Source of the DNA: Streptomyces sp. HD
GTDB taxonomy: Bacteria > Actinomycetota > Actinomycetes > Streptomycetales > Streptomycetaceae
DNA length: 64,000 bases
NCBI RefSeq assembly: GCF_028369295.1
Contig: NZ_JAQMYP010000012.1
Span: 124,001-188,000, forward strand
Direction of reading: 5' to 3'
Positions 24,951 to 32,093 of the stretch are shown here, piece by piece. Every line of letters begins with the position of its first letter. Position 1 is the stretch's first letter. The notes beneath the pieces were generated by a model. That model saw nothing but the letters and a program-made list of their open reading frames with translations. It was not told the DNA's origin and did not search any database. Both the position numbers and the translations under genes were made by a program.

Positions 24951-26201
24951 TACCGCGTTGTGGCCGCCGAAGCCGAACGAGTTGCTCAGCAGCAGGTCGC
25001 CGTCCTCCGGCAGGGACCGGGGCGCTCCCGTCACCACATCCAGGTCGATCGCGTCGTCCACCTCCCCGCATCCCACGGTCGGCGGCACCACCCCGTGATG
25101 CAGTGTCAGTACGGCCGCCACGGCCTCGACCCCGCCCGCGGCGCCCTGCAGATGCCCCAGGTGGCCCTTGAGCGCGGTGACCGGGACGGACCGTTGCCCG
25201 AGTACCGCGCGCAGCGCGCCCGCCTCCGCGAGGTCGCCCTCGATCGTGGCCGTGGCGTGGGCGTTCACATGGACGACGTCCTCGACCCGGCCTCCGGCGT
25301 CGCGCAGGGCCCGGCGCAGGGCGAGCGCGACACCGCTGCCGGTCGGGTCGGGCGCCGCCATGTGGTGGGCGTCGGCGGACAGTCCCCAGCCCGCGGCCTC
25401 GCAGTAGATCCGCGCCCCGCGGGCCCGGGCGTGCTCCTCTGCCTCCAGTACGAGGATCCCGGCACCCTCGCCGTTGACGAACCCGGCCCGGTCCTTGGCG
25501 AAGGGGCGGGAGGGCGAACCGTCCGAGGACGGGTCCCCGTCGGCCAGCGCCCGCATCGCCGCGAAGGACGCCATGATCGCCGGCGTGACGACCGCTTCGG
25601 CGCCGCCCGCGAGCGCGACGTCGACGCGCCCGTACCGTATGCGGTCGATCGCCTGCCCTATGGCCTCCGTCCCCGACGCGCACGCGCTCGTCACGGTCCG
25701 CGCCTCGCCCGTGATGTGCAGATCGAGGGAGACCTGGGACGCGGCCTGCGAGGGCACGGTCATCGGAGTGGTGAGCGGCGACACGGCCCGCGGCCCCTTC
25801 TGCCGCAACCTCCGGTCCCCGCCCACCAGCACGGACGCGTCACCGAGGATGGCCCCCAGGCTCACCCCCACCCGCGCCGGATCGACCCCGCTCTCCCGTG
25901 TACCGCCCGCCACGAACCCGGCGTCGGCCCACGCCTCCCGGGCGGCCAGCACCCCCAGCTGCGCCGCCCGGTTCATCCGCCGGGCCACCTGCCGGGGCAG
26001 CAGCCCGGCGAGGTCCACGGGTACCACCCCCGCGACCCGCACGGGCAGCCCCTCGAACTCCGCCCCCGCCAACTCCCGGATCCCGTGCCGCCCGTCGAGC
26101 AGCCCCCGCCACAACTCCCCGACCCCGACACCGAGCGGCGTGACCGCCCCCAGCCCGGTGACGACAACCCTGCGGGGTGCGGCTGCGGCGGCCTCGCTCA
26201 T
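24924..26201 (-). CDS. Beta-ketoacyl-ACP synthase (FabF-type), stand-alone
   Basis: 425 aa ketosynthase, decarboxylative condensation of malonyl-ACP with an acyl chain. Active site complete: Cys in TSACASGTEA (~173), His in VNAHATATIE (~312) and His in KGHLGHLQGA (~345), with the C-terminal NSFGFGGHNAVL. ATG 26201 has GGGGAG. No ACP, chain-length factor or other fatty-acid gene is next to it. The only partner is a type II thioesterase upstream in the same direction. Confidence 0.92.
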   Translation of the reverse strand: MSEAAAAAPRRVVVTGLGAVTPLGVGVGELWRGLLDGRHGIRELAGAEFEGLPVRVAGVVPVDLAGLLPRQVARRMNRAAQLGVLAAREAWADAGFVAGGTRESGVDPARVGVSLGAILGDASVLVGGDRRLRQKGPRAVSPLTTPMTVPSQAASQVSLDLHITGEARTVTSACASGTEAIGQAIDRIRYGRVDVALAGGAEAVVTPAIMASFAAMRALADGDPSSDGSPSRPFAKDRAGFVNGEGAGILVLEAEEHARARGARIYCEAAGWGLSADAHHMAAPDPTGSGVALALRRALRDAGGRVEDVVHVNAHATATIEGDLAEAGALRAVLGQRSVPVTALKGHLGHLQGAAGGVEAVAAVLTLHHGVVPPTVGCGEVDDAIDLDVVTGAPRSLPEDGDLLLSNSFGFGGHNAVLALRRRHP

Positions 26202-26306
26202 CTCGGCGCTCCCCTCTGGATGTTGAAAGGAGAACATGCCCGGATTCGCTCCGCACTGCACGTCCGTTCGTTCGACACGCCGTTTCATGTCGTTCGATAC
26301 GCGGAC

Positions 26307-27056
26307 TCACGACAGCTGTTCGGCGATGAGGGCCAGCAACTCCTCCTTGCGCGGGGTGAGATAGAAGTGGCCGCCCTCGAAGACCCGGACGTCCGGTCCC
26401 TCCGTCGTGACGTCCGACCAGGACGCGAGCTCCTCGACCGCGCACCCGGGATCGCGGTCGCCCCCGCATGCCGTGACCGGAGTCCGCAGCCGGTGCAGGC
26501 GGGCCGGGCGGTACGCGGCCAGCAGGCCGAAGTCCGCGCGCAGCGCCGGCATGATCAAGGGCCGCAGCTCGGGCTCCTCGTAGACGGCGGCGCCCTCGGG
26601 GTCCAGCAGACGCACGCGGTCGAGGATCTCGCTGTCCGTCGGGACCGGACCGGGCGGTTCCTCCTGCGGGACGCGGGGCCTCGCCCGGCCCGACACGAAC
26701 AGACGGGTGAGGGCGAGACCGGGGACCTCCTCAAGGCGGCGGGCCACCTCGTACGCCACCGACGCACCCATGCTGTGGCCGAACAGGGCCAGCGGACGGT
26801 CGTCGGCCCGCTCGTGCAGCAGGACCTTGGTGACCGTGTCCGCCAGCTCGTCCATCGTGGTCGGGCACGGGTCGGCAAGACGGTCCTGGCGGCCCGGGTA
26901 CTGCACCGCCGCGACCTCGATCGCCGGCGGGGTCAGCGCCGCCCAGTCGTGGAAGTGGTTCGCCGCTCCGCCCGCGTGCGGGAAGCACACCAGCCGGATC
27001 CTCGCGCCGGGCGCCCTCACACCCCGGAGCCATCGGGTTCGTATGTCCGTACTCAT
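26307..27056 (-). CDS. Type II thioesterase
   Basis: 249 aa alpha/beta hydrolase that removes wrong acyl groups from carrier proteins of polyketide or peptide synthases. Seen: RLVCFPHAGGAANHFHDW, VQYPGRQDRLADP, nucleophile Ser in GHSMGASVAYE (~95), GGDRDPG, and the catalytic His in GGHFYLTPRKEEL. It is 105 nt upstream of the ketosynthase and divergent from the methyltransferase gene. A second type II thioesterase lies at 57190. Confidence 0.9.
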   Translation of the reverse strand: MSTDIRTRWLRGVRAPGARIRLVCFPHAGGAANHFHDWAALTPPAIEVAAVQYPGRQDRLADPCPTTMDELADTVTKVLLHERADDRPLALFGHSMGASVAYEVARRLEEVPGLALTRLFVSGRARPRVPQEEPPGPVPTDSEILDRVRLLDPEGAAVYEEPELRPLIMPALRADFGLLAAYRPARLHRLRTPVTACGGDRDPGCAVEELASWSDVTTEGPDVRVFEGGHFYLTPRKEELLALIAEQLS

Positions 27057-27168
27057 GTCCCTCAGTGTGGTCCATGGGCGGCCGATGGACTGGCCCGACC
27101 AACTGCGGTCTCTCTAGGATGTGTTGTCGGCGAGGTGATCTCCTCGCCGGCCTGCCCCTGGGGGAACG

Positions 27169-27987
27169 ATGGAACCTGGAAAGCAGCTGTCCACCTCGAT
27201 CGATGCCACGGTTCCGACAGCCGCGCGCATGTACGACTACTACCTCGGCGGCAAGGACAACTACGCCTCCGACCGCGCCGCCTGTGAACAGTTGGACAAG
27301 GTCGTCCCCAGCACCCGGGCCCTCGCGCTGAACAACCGGCGCTTCCTGCAGCGGGTGGTGCGGACGCTGGCCGAGGAACACGGCATCCGGCAGTTCCTCG
27401 ACCACGGCTCCGGCCTGCCCACCCAGAACAACGTCCACCAGGTCGCCCAGTCCGTCGACCCGTCCTCGCGCGTGGTCTACGTCGACAACGACCCGATGGT
27501 CCTGGTCCACGGCCGCGCCCTGCTGGACCAGAACGACAACACCGCCGTCATCCACGCCGACATGCGCGAGACCGAGGGCATCTTCTCCCACCCCGACACC
27601 AAGCGCCTGATCGACTTCTCGCAGCCGGTGGCCGTGCTGTTCAACTCGGTGTTCCACTGCATCCCCGACAGCGACACAGACGGCCCCCTCGCCGTGGCCC
27701 GCCGGGTGCGTGAACGGCTCGCACCCGGCAGCTGCATGGTGATGTGCCAACTGGTCAGCGAGGACCCCGAGGTCCGCAAGTTCGTCACCGACTTCATGGA
27801 CCAGGCGACCCAGGGGCACTGGGGTCGGGTGCGTCAGGAGAAGGACGTCGTGGAGTTCTTCGAAGGGCTGGAGGTCCTCGAACCCGGCCTGGTGGAGGTC
27901 TCCACCTGGCGCCCCGACACCGAAGTGGCACCACGCCAACTCACCCAGGAATGGATCGAGTTCGGGGGCGTGGGCCGACTCGGGTAG
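27169..27987 (+). CDS. SAM-dependent methyltransferase (DUF574 type)
   Basis: 272 aa member of the S-adenosyl-methyltransferase group (DUF574) abundant in Streptomyces. Seen: ARMYDYYLGGKDNYASDR, FLDHGSGLPT (SAM motif I), VVYVDNDPMVLVHGRALL (acidic loop) and VAVLFNSVFHCIPD. GGGGGA precedes ATG 27169; a TAGGAT -10-like hexamer is at 27115-27120. Substrates of these enzymes are unknown and they are often next to HTH/DUF397 loci, as here. Confidence 0.85.
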   Translation: MEPGKQLSTSIDATVPTAARMYDYYLGGKDNYASDRAACEQLDKVVPSTRALALNNRRFLQRVVRTLAEEHGIRQFLDHGSGLPTQNNVHQVAQSVDPSSRVVYVDNDPMVLVHGRALLDQNDNTAVIHADMRETEGIFSHPDTKRLIDFSQPVAVLFNSVFHCIPDSDTDGPLAVARRVRERLAPGSCMVMCQLVSEDPEVRKFVTDFMDQATQGHWGRVRQEKDVVEFFEGLEVLEPGLVEVSTWRPDTEVAPRQLTQEWIEFGGVGRLG

Positions 27988-28008
27988 TGCGGGCCGGCGG
28001 ACCGGGGC

Positions 28009-28929
28009 CTAGGGAGCGGGTGCGTACCGGGCCTTCGTCTCGCGCAGCCGCTCCAGCGACTCGCGCGGGTTGAGGGCCTCGTCGCCCAGCCGGTCCAGGG
28101 CGATCCGGTACTCCTCCGTCTCGTCCTGGTCCTCCAGGAACGCGGCGCTCTTTATGTGCTCCAGATAGACGATGTCGGGCAGGTCGACGCCGCCGAAGCG
28201 CAGATACGTGACGGGGATGGCGGGCGCCGAGGCATTGGTGACGTCCAGGGGAACGATCTGCACGGTCACATGGGGGAGCCGGGCCATCTCCTCCAGGTAC
28301 TCCAGCTGCTCGCGCATCACCTCGCGGCTGCCCAGCACCCGCAGCAGCACCGACTCGTCGACGATCGCCCACAGCCGGGGCGCGTCCGCCCGGTGCAGCA
28401 GCTCCCTGCGGCGCATCCGCAGCTCCACCCGCCGGTGCACCTCACGGGCCGGCGCCGTCGGCAGCCCGCGCTCCACCACGGCCTGCGTGTAGGCCTGGGT
28501 CTGCAGCAGACCGGGGACGTACTGGAGCTCGAAGGTACGGATGGCCGTCGCGGCCTCCTGCAGCCCGACCAGCCGGTCGAACCACTCCGGCATCAGCCGC
28601 TTGTCGTACCGCTGCCACCATCCGGGCTCACCGGCGCGTCGCAGCAACTGCAACAGGACCGAGGCCTCGTAGTCGTCGGTCCGGTACTGCTCCAGCAGCG
28701 CGCGCACATCGGTTTCCGTGGGCGGCCGACGGCCCTTGCCCGCCTCGATGCGCGACAGCTTCGCCGGGCTGAACCCCACGGCACGCGCCGCCTGGTCCTG
28801 GGAGAGACCGACGTCCTCGCGGATACCCGCCAACTGCACGCCGACCAGCATCTTCAGCAGGGTCGGCGCGGGCTCGGTGCGGGTCAGATACGGTTCGAGG
28901 CGGGAGATGCGAGGTGACTCGGCGGACAT
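28009..28929 (-). CDS. WhiJ-like HTH regulator (XRE HTH + DUF5753)
   Basis: 306 aa. XRE-type HTH at ~30-85 (GLSQDQAARAVGFSPAKLSRIEAGKG), then DUF5753 with EAATAIRTFELQYVPGLLQT and EQLEYLEEMARLPHVTVQIVPL. In Streptomyces such regulators work with small DUF397 proteins, as in WhiJ-type developmental loci and Scr1-like pairs. A DUF397 gene follows 234 nt upstream on the same strand, past a tandem-repeat array. DNA target not shown; the palindrome at 29486 is a candidate. Confidence 0.88.
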   Translation of the reverse strand: MSAESPRISRLEPYLTRTEPAPTLLKMLVGVQLAGIREDVGLSQDQAARAVGFSPAKLSRIEAGKGRRPPTETDVRALLEQYRTDDYEASVLLQLLRRAGEPGWWQRYDKRLMPEWFDRLVGLQEAATAIRTFELQYVPGLLQTQAYTQAVVERGLPTAPAREVHRRVELRMRRRELLHRADAPRLWAIVDESVLLRVLGSREVMREQLEYLEEMARLPHVTVQIVPLDVTNASAPAIPVTYLRFGGVDLPDIVYLEHIKSAAFLEDQDETEEYRIALDRLGDEALNPRESLERLRETKARYAPAP

Positions 28930-29044
28930 CCTGACTCCCCGTAGACCGGCATACGACAGACCGCATTATCGCATCCCGCCGCCTCCTGCCGCCGGAACCG
29001 GGAGGAACCGAGAGAAATGGAAGGGTCAACTTCCGCTTCCCGGT

Positions 29045-29164
29045 GGGCCTTTGGTTCCAGACGGGCCCTGGTTGCAGACGGGCCCTGGTTGCAGACGGGC
29101 CCTGGGTCCAGACGGGCTCTGGGTCCCGATGGGCCTCGGTCCCCGGTGGACCTCAGGTCCCGGT
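29045..29164. repeat. 17-bp tandem repeat array, about seven units
   Basis: Units begin at 29045 (18 nt), 29063, 29080, 29097, 29114, 29131 and 29148. The central unit GGGCCCTGGTTGCAGAC is repeated exactly (29063 and 29080); outer units drift stepwise. The array lies between the DUF5753 regulator and the DUF397 gene and its last unit touches the DUF397 stop. It could be transcribed as a spacer in the operon. Confidence 0.9.
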
Positions 29165-29394
29165 CACAGCAGGTGGTCGAACTCTCCCCCCTTCGCGCCC
29201 GCGAGGAACGCGGCGATCTCGGCGGGGGTGTAGACGAGGGCCGGCCCGTCGGGGTGGCGGGAGTTTCGCATCGCGATGCTGCCGTCGTCCAGGGAGGCGA
29301 CCTCGACGCAGTTGCCCTCGGCATTGCTGTGCCGGCTCTTGATCCAGCGGACGCCCAACGAGCTTGCCCGCACGCCGTTCGGTGCTGTTGGCAC
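29164..29394 (-). CDS. DUF397 protein
   Basis: 76 aa DUF397 protein. Seen: GVRWIKSRHSNAEGNCVEVASLDDGSIAMRNS in parts, with the family signatures WIKSRHS, GNCVEVA and the C-terminal EIAAFLAGAKGGEFDHLL. GTG 29394 is supported by AAGGAG 6 nt upstream; GTG 29412 is a weaker alternative. DUF397 proteins act with DUF5753 regulators, in some pairs as antagonists of DNA binding. Confidence 0.88.
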   Translation of the reverse strand: MPTAPNGVRASSLGVRWIKSRHSNAEGNCVEVASLDDGSIAMRNSRHPDGPALVYTPAEIAAFLAGAKGGEFDHLL

Positions 29395-29485
29395 TGCACT
29401 CTCCTTGCTCACGTTCCGCCACGGGTGGGTGCCGTCGCCCCGATGGGCCCGGACCGCACCACGTGCTCTGCGTGGCACCGCTCGC

Positions 29486-29505
29486 GCAATTTCCCGTGAA
29501 ATTGC
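29486..29505. promoter_or_regulatory. Perfect 8+8 bp palindrome, likely operator
   Basis: GCAATTTC-CCGT-GAAATTGC. It lies in the divergent region between the DUF397 gene and the ATPase gene and overlaps the -35 hexamer of the ATPase promoter by 4 nt. AT-rich arms in such GC-rich DNA and this position suggest a repressor site, perhaps for the DUF5753 regulator. Confidence 0.6.
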
Positions 29506-29531
29506 ACGGGGGAGCCGTCGGCGTGGATAAT
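29502..29531 (+). promoter_or_regulatory. Sigma-70-type promoter of the ATPase gene
   Basis: TTGCAC at 29502-29507, 18-nt spacer, GATAAT at 29526-29531. Transcription would begin near 29538, giving a leader of about 54 nt to the GTG at 29592. Confidence 0.6.
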
Positions 29532-29591
29532 AGCCCTTGGCGTCAACTGCAGTGCAGCCGCCTCGTCCTGACCGCGTATCAGGGAGACGTT

Positions 29592-30155
29592 GTGTCCTTA
29601 CCTGCGTACGAAGGGCTTCGACTGCCCGGCAGCGCCACATCCCCCGCGGGGTTGGCCGTGCCGCCGGAGGAGCGCCCCGGGGCTGCGGGTGGGCGCCGTC
29701 TCGCCAGGTCGGAACCCCTGAGTGCCCCGCCCCGCTCGGTCGCCCTGCGCCTCGTCGGCGCCGAGCAGGACTGCGGCCGGGCCCGCGACTTCGTCCGTCG
29801 CACCCTGAGCGACTGGTCACTGGACCACTGCAGCGCCGACGCCCTCATGGTGGTCACCGAACTGGCCGCCAACGCCGTACTGCACGGCGTATCGCGCTCC
29901 GTGCCCCGCCGCGCCGCGCACGGCGAGGCCGAGATCTGGCTGAGGATCAGCCTCCGCCGCCCCGCCCACCTCGTCTGCGCCGTCACCGACCCGTGCGACA
30001 GCCCGCCCGTGTACCCGCACGCGAGCGACCCCTTCGACGAGCACGGCCGCGGTCTGCGCATCATCGACGCCCTGTCCGAGCACTGGGGCTGGACCCGGCG
30101 GCAGCCCCTGGGTAAGACGGTCTGGGCGATGCTCCCGACCGGCCGGCAGGCCTGA
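29592..30155 (+). CDS. Anti-sigma-factor-like GHKL ATPase with TTA codon
   Basis: 187 aa single-domain ATPase of the HATPase_c_2 (RsbW/SpoIIAB-like) type common beside WhiJ-like loci. Seen: N-box VVTELAANAVLHG (~86-98), VTDPCDSPP (G1 region, ~129) and DEHGRGLRIID (G2, ~147). GTG 29592 has AGGGAG 5 nt upstream. Codon 3 is TTA (29598-29600), the rare Leu codon read by the bldA tRNA, so expression should be tied to development. Divergent from DUF397 and regulator. Confidence 0.85.
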   Translation: MSLPAYEGLRLPGSATSPAGLAVPPEERPGAAGGRRLARSEPLSAPPRSVALRLVGAEQDCGRARDFVRRTLSDWSLDHCSADALMVVTELAANAVLHGVSRSVPRRAAHGEAEIWLRISLRRPAHLVCAVTDPCDSPPVYPHASDPFDEHGRGLRIIDALSEHWGWTRRQPLGKTVWAMLPTGRQA

Positions 30156-30455
30156 ACCGCCGGGCCGACCGTCGAACCCGAGCCCCCGGGCCCGAACCCG
30201 AATGGGTCGCCATATTTGGGATGTCTCCGGCGGCGGTGTAACGCGGTCCCGATTGCATGACGCAGAAACAGGCAGAAGCGGGTCGCCCGGCAATGGCCAG
30301 AACTCGGCTCTGTGGGGTGGTCCATCGGCCAGCAGCGCGTCAGATCGGATTTCTCGTGAACACCGACCCGGTTTCCGGACACCAGACGTACGACCCGCGC
30401 GGAGGGCGGCCCTGACGATCTGCACGATTGCCGACGTCGCCGCAGGTGTGCGGCT
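30156..30455. other. Gap without a recognisable gene
   Basis: 300 nt between the ATPase and the small membrane protein. It starts with a Pro/Arg-type GC stretch and becomes less GC-rich. I see no frame with a ribosome site and no clear hairpin. Confidence 0.4.
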
Positions 30456-30665
30456 CTGCGGGTCGTCCTCTTCCTGCTCGGCGCGAACCAGGGGAACGAG
30501 TTCGTGGAGCTGGTGCGCGGAACGGCCGACTGGCTCGCGGGATGGGCACGAGACATTTTCACGATGGACACAGAGGGGTTGCGGGTTCTCCTTAATTACG
30601 GTCTTTCGGCCGTGTTGTATTTGTTGGTCGGGCATGGAATTGCCGCCCGACTCAACAGGGCCTGA
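30456..30665 (+). CDS. Small membrane-type protein, start codon missing or damaged
   Basis: A frame ending at 30665 reads LRVVLFLLGANQGNEFVEL, then TADWLAGWARDIF, and later VLLNYGLSAVLYLLVGHG, a believable hydrophobic helix. There is no ATG, GTG or TTG in frame after the upstream stop at 30357 until internal codons; CTG 30456 is given as the left limit only. TGCGG occurs twice (30449 and 30457): removing 8 nt would join GTG 30448 to this frame. It ends in a TGATG overlap with the next gene. Could be an inactivated gene. Confidence 0.4.
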   Translation: MRVVLFLLGANQGNEFVELVRGTADWLAGWARDIFTMDTEGLRVLLNYGLSAVLYLLVGHGIAARLNRA

Positions 30666-30907
30666 TGGCATTAACCAGTGGAAGGATCGGCAAAGTGACG
30701 CGTAGTCCTGCCGAAAACGTTCACCTGCCGATTTATGAAGACTTGGTGCGTGAACGCGGAGACGTCGTGGCGGAAGCGCAAATGGCGGCCGCACACACCC
30801 AGAACCAGGCGACGGAACTGCTGACCGGCGGGGAGGTGAACCCCTGGGACGCGCCCACGGGACACCCTCCTCATCAGGCTCCTCCCGCTCATCCCGACTT
30901 CGGGTAG
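30665..30907 (+). CDS. Small hypothetical protein, 70-80 aa
   Basis: ATG 30665 (80 aa) overlaps the previous stop as TGATG; GTG 30695 (70 aa) has GGAAGG 9 nt upstream and may be the real start. The product reads HLPIYEDLVRERGDVVAEAQ, an amphipathic helix, then a Pro/His-rich end. Family not recognised. Its 5' part is less GC-rich than neighbours. With the longer start, codon 3 is TTA. Confidence 0.45.
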   Translation: MALTSGRIGKVTRSPAENVHLPIYEDLVRERGDVVAEAQMAAAHTQNQATELLTGGEVNPWDAPTGHPPHQAPPAHPDFG

Positions 30908-31336
30908 GGATATTGCACCGAGGTGCGGGGTGAGAACGTAGCTTGAGCACCTGTTGTTGATCACCGGCCGGCCCCGCCTCGCGGGCTGGCTCGAACGCAG
31001 CCTCGGCGAGGCAGCGGCGGCAGTCGGGGGCGTGCGCGGGTCGTCCGGGCAGGAGCCCGCCCCCTTCCGGCCGCCCTGCGGCGCCGTCAACCCGCCAGGA
31101 GCGGACGGTCCGGCGGCTGAGCGGCACGGGCATCCCCGACGACTGAGATCGCCGGCCGACTCGCGTGCCAGAATGACGAGACCCGCCGTGCTGCACGGTC
31201 CAGCCGTCAGCTGCACGGTTGCGCCGTCAGCCGTCAGCCGTCAGCCGTCAGCCGTCAGCCGTCAGCCGCCCCGACATCCGACATCCGGCATTCGGCATCC
31301 GACCTTCCGCTCCGTCTCATCGTCGAGGTTCCTCCC
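30908..31336. other. Intergenic region with two 7-nt repeat arrays
   Basis: Array one at 31223-31264 is six exact copies of GCCGTCA plus a partial. Array two at 31272-31306 is five 7-nt units (CGACATC twice, then CGGCATT, CGGCATC, CGACCTT). They lie immediately before the TetR start at 31337. The rest of the gap shows no gene. Confidence 0.85.
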
Positions 31337-31966
31337 GTGTCCAAGCCCGTCGCCCGCGAGCCGCAGCGACGCAACTCCCGTTCCAACCGGGCGCGCATTC
31401 TGGCCACGGCGCGTCGGGAGCTGGGGCGGAACCCGGACATCACGCTGGAGGAGCTGGCTCGGGCCTCCGGCGTCGTACGCCGCACTCTGTTCGGCCATTT
31501 CCCGGGGCGAGCGGCGCTGCTGGAGGCATTGGCCGAGGAGGCCGTCGAGAGCCTCAAGGGCGCGGTGACGGCCGGGGCGAGGCCTTCGGAGCCGGCCGGT
31601 ACCGCCCTAGCGCACTTCGTGCTGTCGATCTGGCCGGTGGGCGACCGCTACCGGCTGCTCCTCGCGCTCGCCCGGCGCGATCTGGGCGCCGAACGCGTCG
31701 CCGAGATCCTCAAGCCGGCCCGCGACGAGGCCGCCGCCATTCTGGAGCGCGGCCAGCGGGAGGGTCTGTTCCACACCCACCTCCCGCCCGCCGTACTCAG
31801 CGCCGGCCTCGAATCGATGACCATCGCCCTGCTGGAAGAGGTCAACGCCGGGCGACTGGAGGACGACGGCACCCAGGCCGCCGTCGCCACACTCATCGCG
31901 GCCGGCGTTCCGGAGAAGAAGGCGTGTGCTGTGGTCGACGCGGCCGCCTCCGAGGTTCGCCAGTAG
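31337..31966 (+). CDS. TetR-family regulator of the adjacent efflux gene
   Basis: 209 aa from GTG 31337. HTH at about residues 37-57 (LEELARASGVVRRTLFGHFPG) and a helical C-terminal domain. The transporter gene follows 127 nt downstream in the same direction with two similar imperfect palindromes in its promoter. The usual arrangement is a TetR repressor released by the exported drug; that is inference here. Confidence 0.88.
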   Translation: MSKPVAREPQRRNSRSNRARILATARRELGRNPDITLEELARASGVVRRTLFGHFPGRAALLEALAEEAVESLKGAVTAGARPSEPAGTALAHFVLSIWPVGDRYRLLLALARRDLGAERVAEILKPARDEAAAILERGQREGLFHTHLPPAVLSAGLESMTIALLEEVNAGRLEDDGTQAAVATLIAAGVPEKKACAVVDAAASEVRQ

Positions 31967-32026
31967 CGGCAGGCTGCTGCCCCGCAGGGTCCTAACCTCC
32001 CCCTTCCGCACCCTCAACCGAGTTAT

Positions 32027-32071
32027 TTGCCCATCGCTGTGCAACAAATTACTCTGCTCATTGATGTGCAA
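32027..32071 (+). promoter_or_regulatory. Efflux promoter with two operator-like sites
   Basis: TTGCCC (32027-32032), 17 nt, TACTCT (32050-32055) form a promoter. TGCCCATCGCTGTGCAA (32028-32044) and TGCTCATTGATGTGCAA (32055-32071) are similar 17-nt imperfect palindromes, 27 nt apart, one covering the -35 and the other following the -10. This is the layout expected for TetR repression. AGGGAG stands 6 nt before the ATG. Confidence 0.6.
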
Positions 32072-32093
32072 TTAACTGCCCAGGGAGCCCTCG

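Noticed and set aside
31223-31306. Could the regular repeats be a CRISPR array?
   Set aside because: Units are 7 nt, contiguous, without spacers, and no cas gene is present. The 17-bp and 22-bp arrays fail for the same reason.
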